Shown here piece after piece: positions 60,914 to 64,000 of a stretch of 64,000 bases of DNA. Origin of the DNA: Siphlonurus alternatus (taxonomy: Eukaryota > Arthropoda > Insecta > Ephemeroptera > Siphlonuridae). The DNA is taken from assembly GCA_949825025.1 (NCBI GenBank), contig OX463778.1, positions 16,640,171 through 16,704,170 of the forward strand. The letters are read 5' to 3'. The notes beneath the pieces are model-generated. The model had not been told where the DNA came from and searched no databases. It saw only the letters and a program-made list of their open reading frames with translations. Each line of letters begins with the position of its first letter. Position 1 is the first letter of the stretch. The position numbers were made by a program, and so were the translations under genes.

Positions 60914-63900
60914 TCTTTACGACAAAACTATTCAGCACGATTGTTCATTTCAATATATATAGATAGAATTTATTAAAGAAATCACAACAGTAGAAGTGAT
61001 GGTGAGAAAATGAACGCCCAATAAGTTAAAAAGGATTGTACCTTTAGGTTTGGGTGGTCCTCATCCAATACTTCCCAAATGATGATCATGGTAGTAGATT
61101 TACAGCAGCTTCAGAATAAAAACGCTATAGTTTTTTTTTTTTTTTTTTCTACATAATGCTTTAGGGCAGGGCGCGTCTTTTTAAAAGTACTTTATAGACT
61201 ATTTGAACGACACTATAAAATTTGCCATCACATTTTCTTAAGATAATAATTCAGATATGTCGTTTTATCTTAAATCTTCCAAGGCTATATTGTTCATGTC
61301 TTTTTTTTTAAAAAAAAAAAAAAAAAAAAGAAGAACGTACCTGATATAGGTTATAAAAATGAATATAAGAAGCTAAGAGAAACGATGTTAAAGGTATGGT
61401 CATCCCCTGATAAATCACCTTTAAGTTAACAACCCCCCTCGTGGCTATATTGAATACCTTAACGTTTTTATATGCACCACTAAACTCCTCTCTCTCTCAC
61501 CTGTCCTTTCTTTTGCTACTGCTAGCCTATTCAAAATCACGTTTACAATAAGGCAAACACCTTGTTCATATATGAGAGAATTGACCCGACGCCGCCACCT
61601 CCTCCTTGCCAAATCGTTGTTATAATACCGAGAATAAAAAACAGGTTTGTCAAGTGCGCTGCATGTATCAACTTTTTCTTCTCGAGCGTCCTCTCTAAGC
61701 CTACACCCTAACAAAGTTGTGACAAAAATGCATTAGAAATTATTAGAATATGATAGCCTTTCATATAATTAATATAGACTCAAGCGTTGTAGGCGTTGTC
61801 GTGATAGTATAGTCTATGAAAGCGTGGTGATCTGGAAATTTACTAAAGTTACTCTTCTCTCTCAACCATTGTAAATCTGCATGGCTTCTTTACTTTTAAG
61901 TGCATTGGTGCTGTAGTATCAACAAATGGAAGGTGACGTAATCTAAAAAATAATAATGTAATAATAATAATAATAATAATGTCTATAAAAAAATGTAATG
62001 TGCCATGAATGACGGAATAATATTGATAGAAATATTAAGTTAATTAAACTTATAGTATTATATGACATGTTACATTGTAGATAATGATCAAATTTTCGTC
62101 ACATATTTTGCAAATTATAATGTAGAGTCTTTCACACGCATTTGCACCGACAAGTAAATTTTAATCCGCAATTTTAAACCACTCACGCTCAGTGTAAAAA
62201 ATTAATAAATATTTTTGGAATAATTTAATTGACTATTTGACATTTTATTACATTTTTTTTCTTTGTAATGGGCTTGAATTAAATTACGAAAGAAAAATAT
62301 AAAATTCATTAAAACATTAAAACTATAATATTAAGCACTTTAAAAATATGTATATTTTTTATAAATTATAATAATCTTTACATACATTAATAATTTTTCA
62401 ACGCTGATTTATATATATATTTTTTTTTAAGCAGAGAATTTTATGCTACATATATATATTATAATAAATCGATACATGAAATAAAAGTCAAATGCTTCAA
62501 ATATGAAATATTTGTCGTCATGTATATTATGCAGAAGTATAGCACTACATATTATTTTATTTTTTATATTGATCTTGTCATACAAATATTTAAAAAAAAA
62601 CAAAATGTGAAGAAAATATATTCATTTCAAAGACAAAACAGAAAAAAAAACTTTTATTCTTAATAAAGCTACTTTTGAAAATCCATCCAACACACAACAA
62701 CACAGGTGTATCCAGGTATTGTCCCAAGTCATTTAAAAAAAAATAATAACAATAAATTTAAGTTGATCTGCACCTGAAGCTAAAATTTAATGAAATTAAA
62801 AATTATGACGTCATAACACCATCAGGATGAGATATCAGAGGGCCACGGGGTGCCCCTACGCTCATAAATCCATTGATTTAATTAAACCTCTCAGCATAAA
62901 TCAAACGTAGGCACGAGTAAAGATAATATATTTAGTATTTATACCAATGAAAAAAGAAAAGATAACCGAATCTCATCATATAAGGTTGAATGCGTTTGTG
63001 ATTATTTTAATATTTTTATATATACACCTTGTTAATAAAATAGTTGAAACCTAAATCATAAAACCTGGCTTGTCATCAATTAATTGCTTGAGAATATTTT
63101 TTTTTTCATTATTATTACGATGATTCATTTTTATCATATATATACAAGTTCTAATTTAAATTATTTTAATCATGTAGATGTTATATTATAAAAAGAAAAA
63201 TCGTTCTTTTTTTTTGTTATGATAATATATAGGTAATAATTTTTTTATATATTATAAGATTGCGTCTGTCGTAGTATAGTAGTAACAATAAATTGGATTT
63301 GTTTATAAGACGTTAAATAAAAAAAACAATTCATTCGACATATCGATTAAGTCGGAGCTAACGATGTTGAAGACTACCGATTAATCAGCCACCCAATTAA
63401 ATGCTCATTATTGGGTGGGCGATAACTTGAAGTTTGTGATGGATGTTAAAATGTACTACAAGAGGTCAGCTCAATCAAATAACTAAAAAAAAATCAAAAC
63501 AAAAACCAATCAGCAATTAACTTTTTAAAGCATTGACAAATTTATGCACCATCAACACCTGTTTTTTTTATTATTAAATATTGATTATAAGTTTTGTTAC
63601 AATGCTTGTATTTATTCATGTTCTAAAACATATCAGTGTATTGTTATTTAATTTTAATGAATAATTCATTAGAGAATAACAAAGTTAATTATAAAGAGGT
63701 GTTAACTGTTTTAAGTTCATCATTGTATTATTGATCTATTTTTTTATCTAATTAATCTTCTTTTTTTTTAAAGTTAAAATTAATAATGTTTTACAATAGT
63801 ATCCTATGTGCAAGGAAAACGAGGGGTGCGCGCGGAGGGGTATGGATTACAATTTAAAATGAAGAGGGGCTTCTCAACAAGGAATATCAAGTTATTATTT

Positions 63901-64000
63901 CCTGGCGCGGGACCCGCGTCGAGTACATCATATAATATATATATACCAACTCGCAATTGTATAATATGCTCTTTCCGGGGCGCCAACTTTAGTTATTATA
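49322..64000 (-). other. Probable further ARID3 intron, AT-rich
   Basis: No exon matching the expected N-terminal part of the protein was found. GC-richer islands at about 53515-53745, 54590-54720, 55430-55660, 57420-57740 and 58150-58400 contain short unassigned frames. Long homopolymers occur at 49623-49650, 53442-53469 and 60892-60914. Toward 64000 there is nothing recognisable. Confidence 0.6.
61955..61980. repeat. (TAA)n microsatellite
   Basis: Eight or so TAA units followed by TGTC. Confidence 0.9.

Overview
The window is nuclear DNA from an animal, most likely an insect: two intron-rich genes with GT-AG introns sit in very AT-rich sequence full of TA runs, homopolymer tracts and small inverted-repeat elements. 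The predicted proteins look closest to insect Nedd4 and insect Dead ringer (Retained). I cannot name the species. I see no bacterial or viral genes, rRNA, tRNA or CRISPR array.

Region 1 (1-3396) lies upstream of the first exon I can recognise. It holds a GC-rich palindromic stretch at the left edge and several copies of a fold-back repeat built on the motif TAATGAGCTATCTGC. Region 2 (3397-13950, + strand) carries 18 exons of a Nedd4-family HECT E3 ubiquitin ligase: C2 domain, three WW domains, an acidic linker and a HECT domain with its catalytic Cys. The exons join in frame to 896 codons plus a stop; only the extreme N-terminus is missing. Region 3 (13951-19165) is an AT-rich convergent intergenic and UTR interval with a 394-bp fold-back element flanked by TTAA.

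Region 4 (19166-49321, - strand, continuing past the right edge) carries the last six exons of an ARID3/Dead ringer-type transcription factor. They encode most of the ARID DNA-binding domain and the C-terminal REKLES region (384 codons plus stop). The ARID domain is split by a 22.8-kb intron, and an exon-like partial duplicate of an ARID exon sits just upstream of the real one. Region 5 (49322-64000) appears to be a further intron of the same gene; I found no convincing exon in it. The large introns are AT-rich but contain GC-richer islands of 100-350 bp that are candidate enhancers.

The two genes converge and have unrelated jobs: protein ubiquitination and developmental transcription control. 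I found no new multi-gene system. The most interesting items are the duplicated ARID mini-exon, the families of fold-back elements (one with copies in both genes), the excess of exact TGACGTCA palindromes, and alternative-splicing signatures in the Nedd4 linker.
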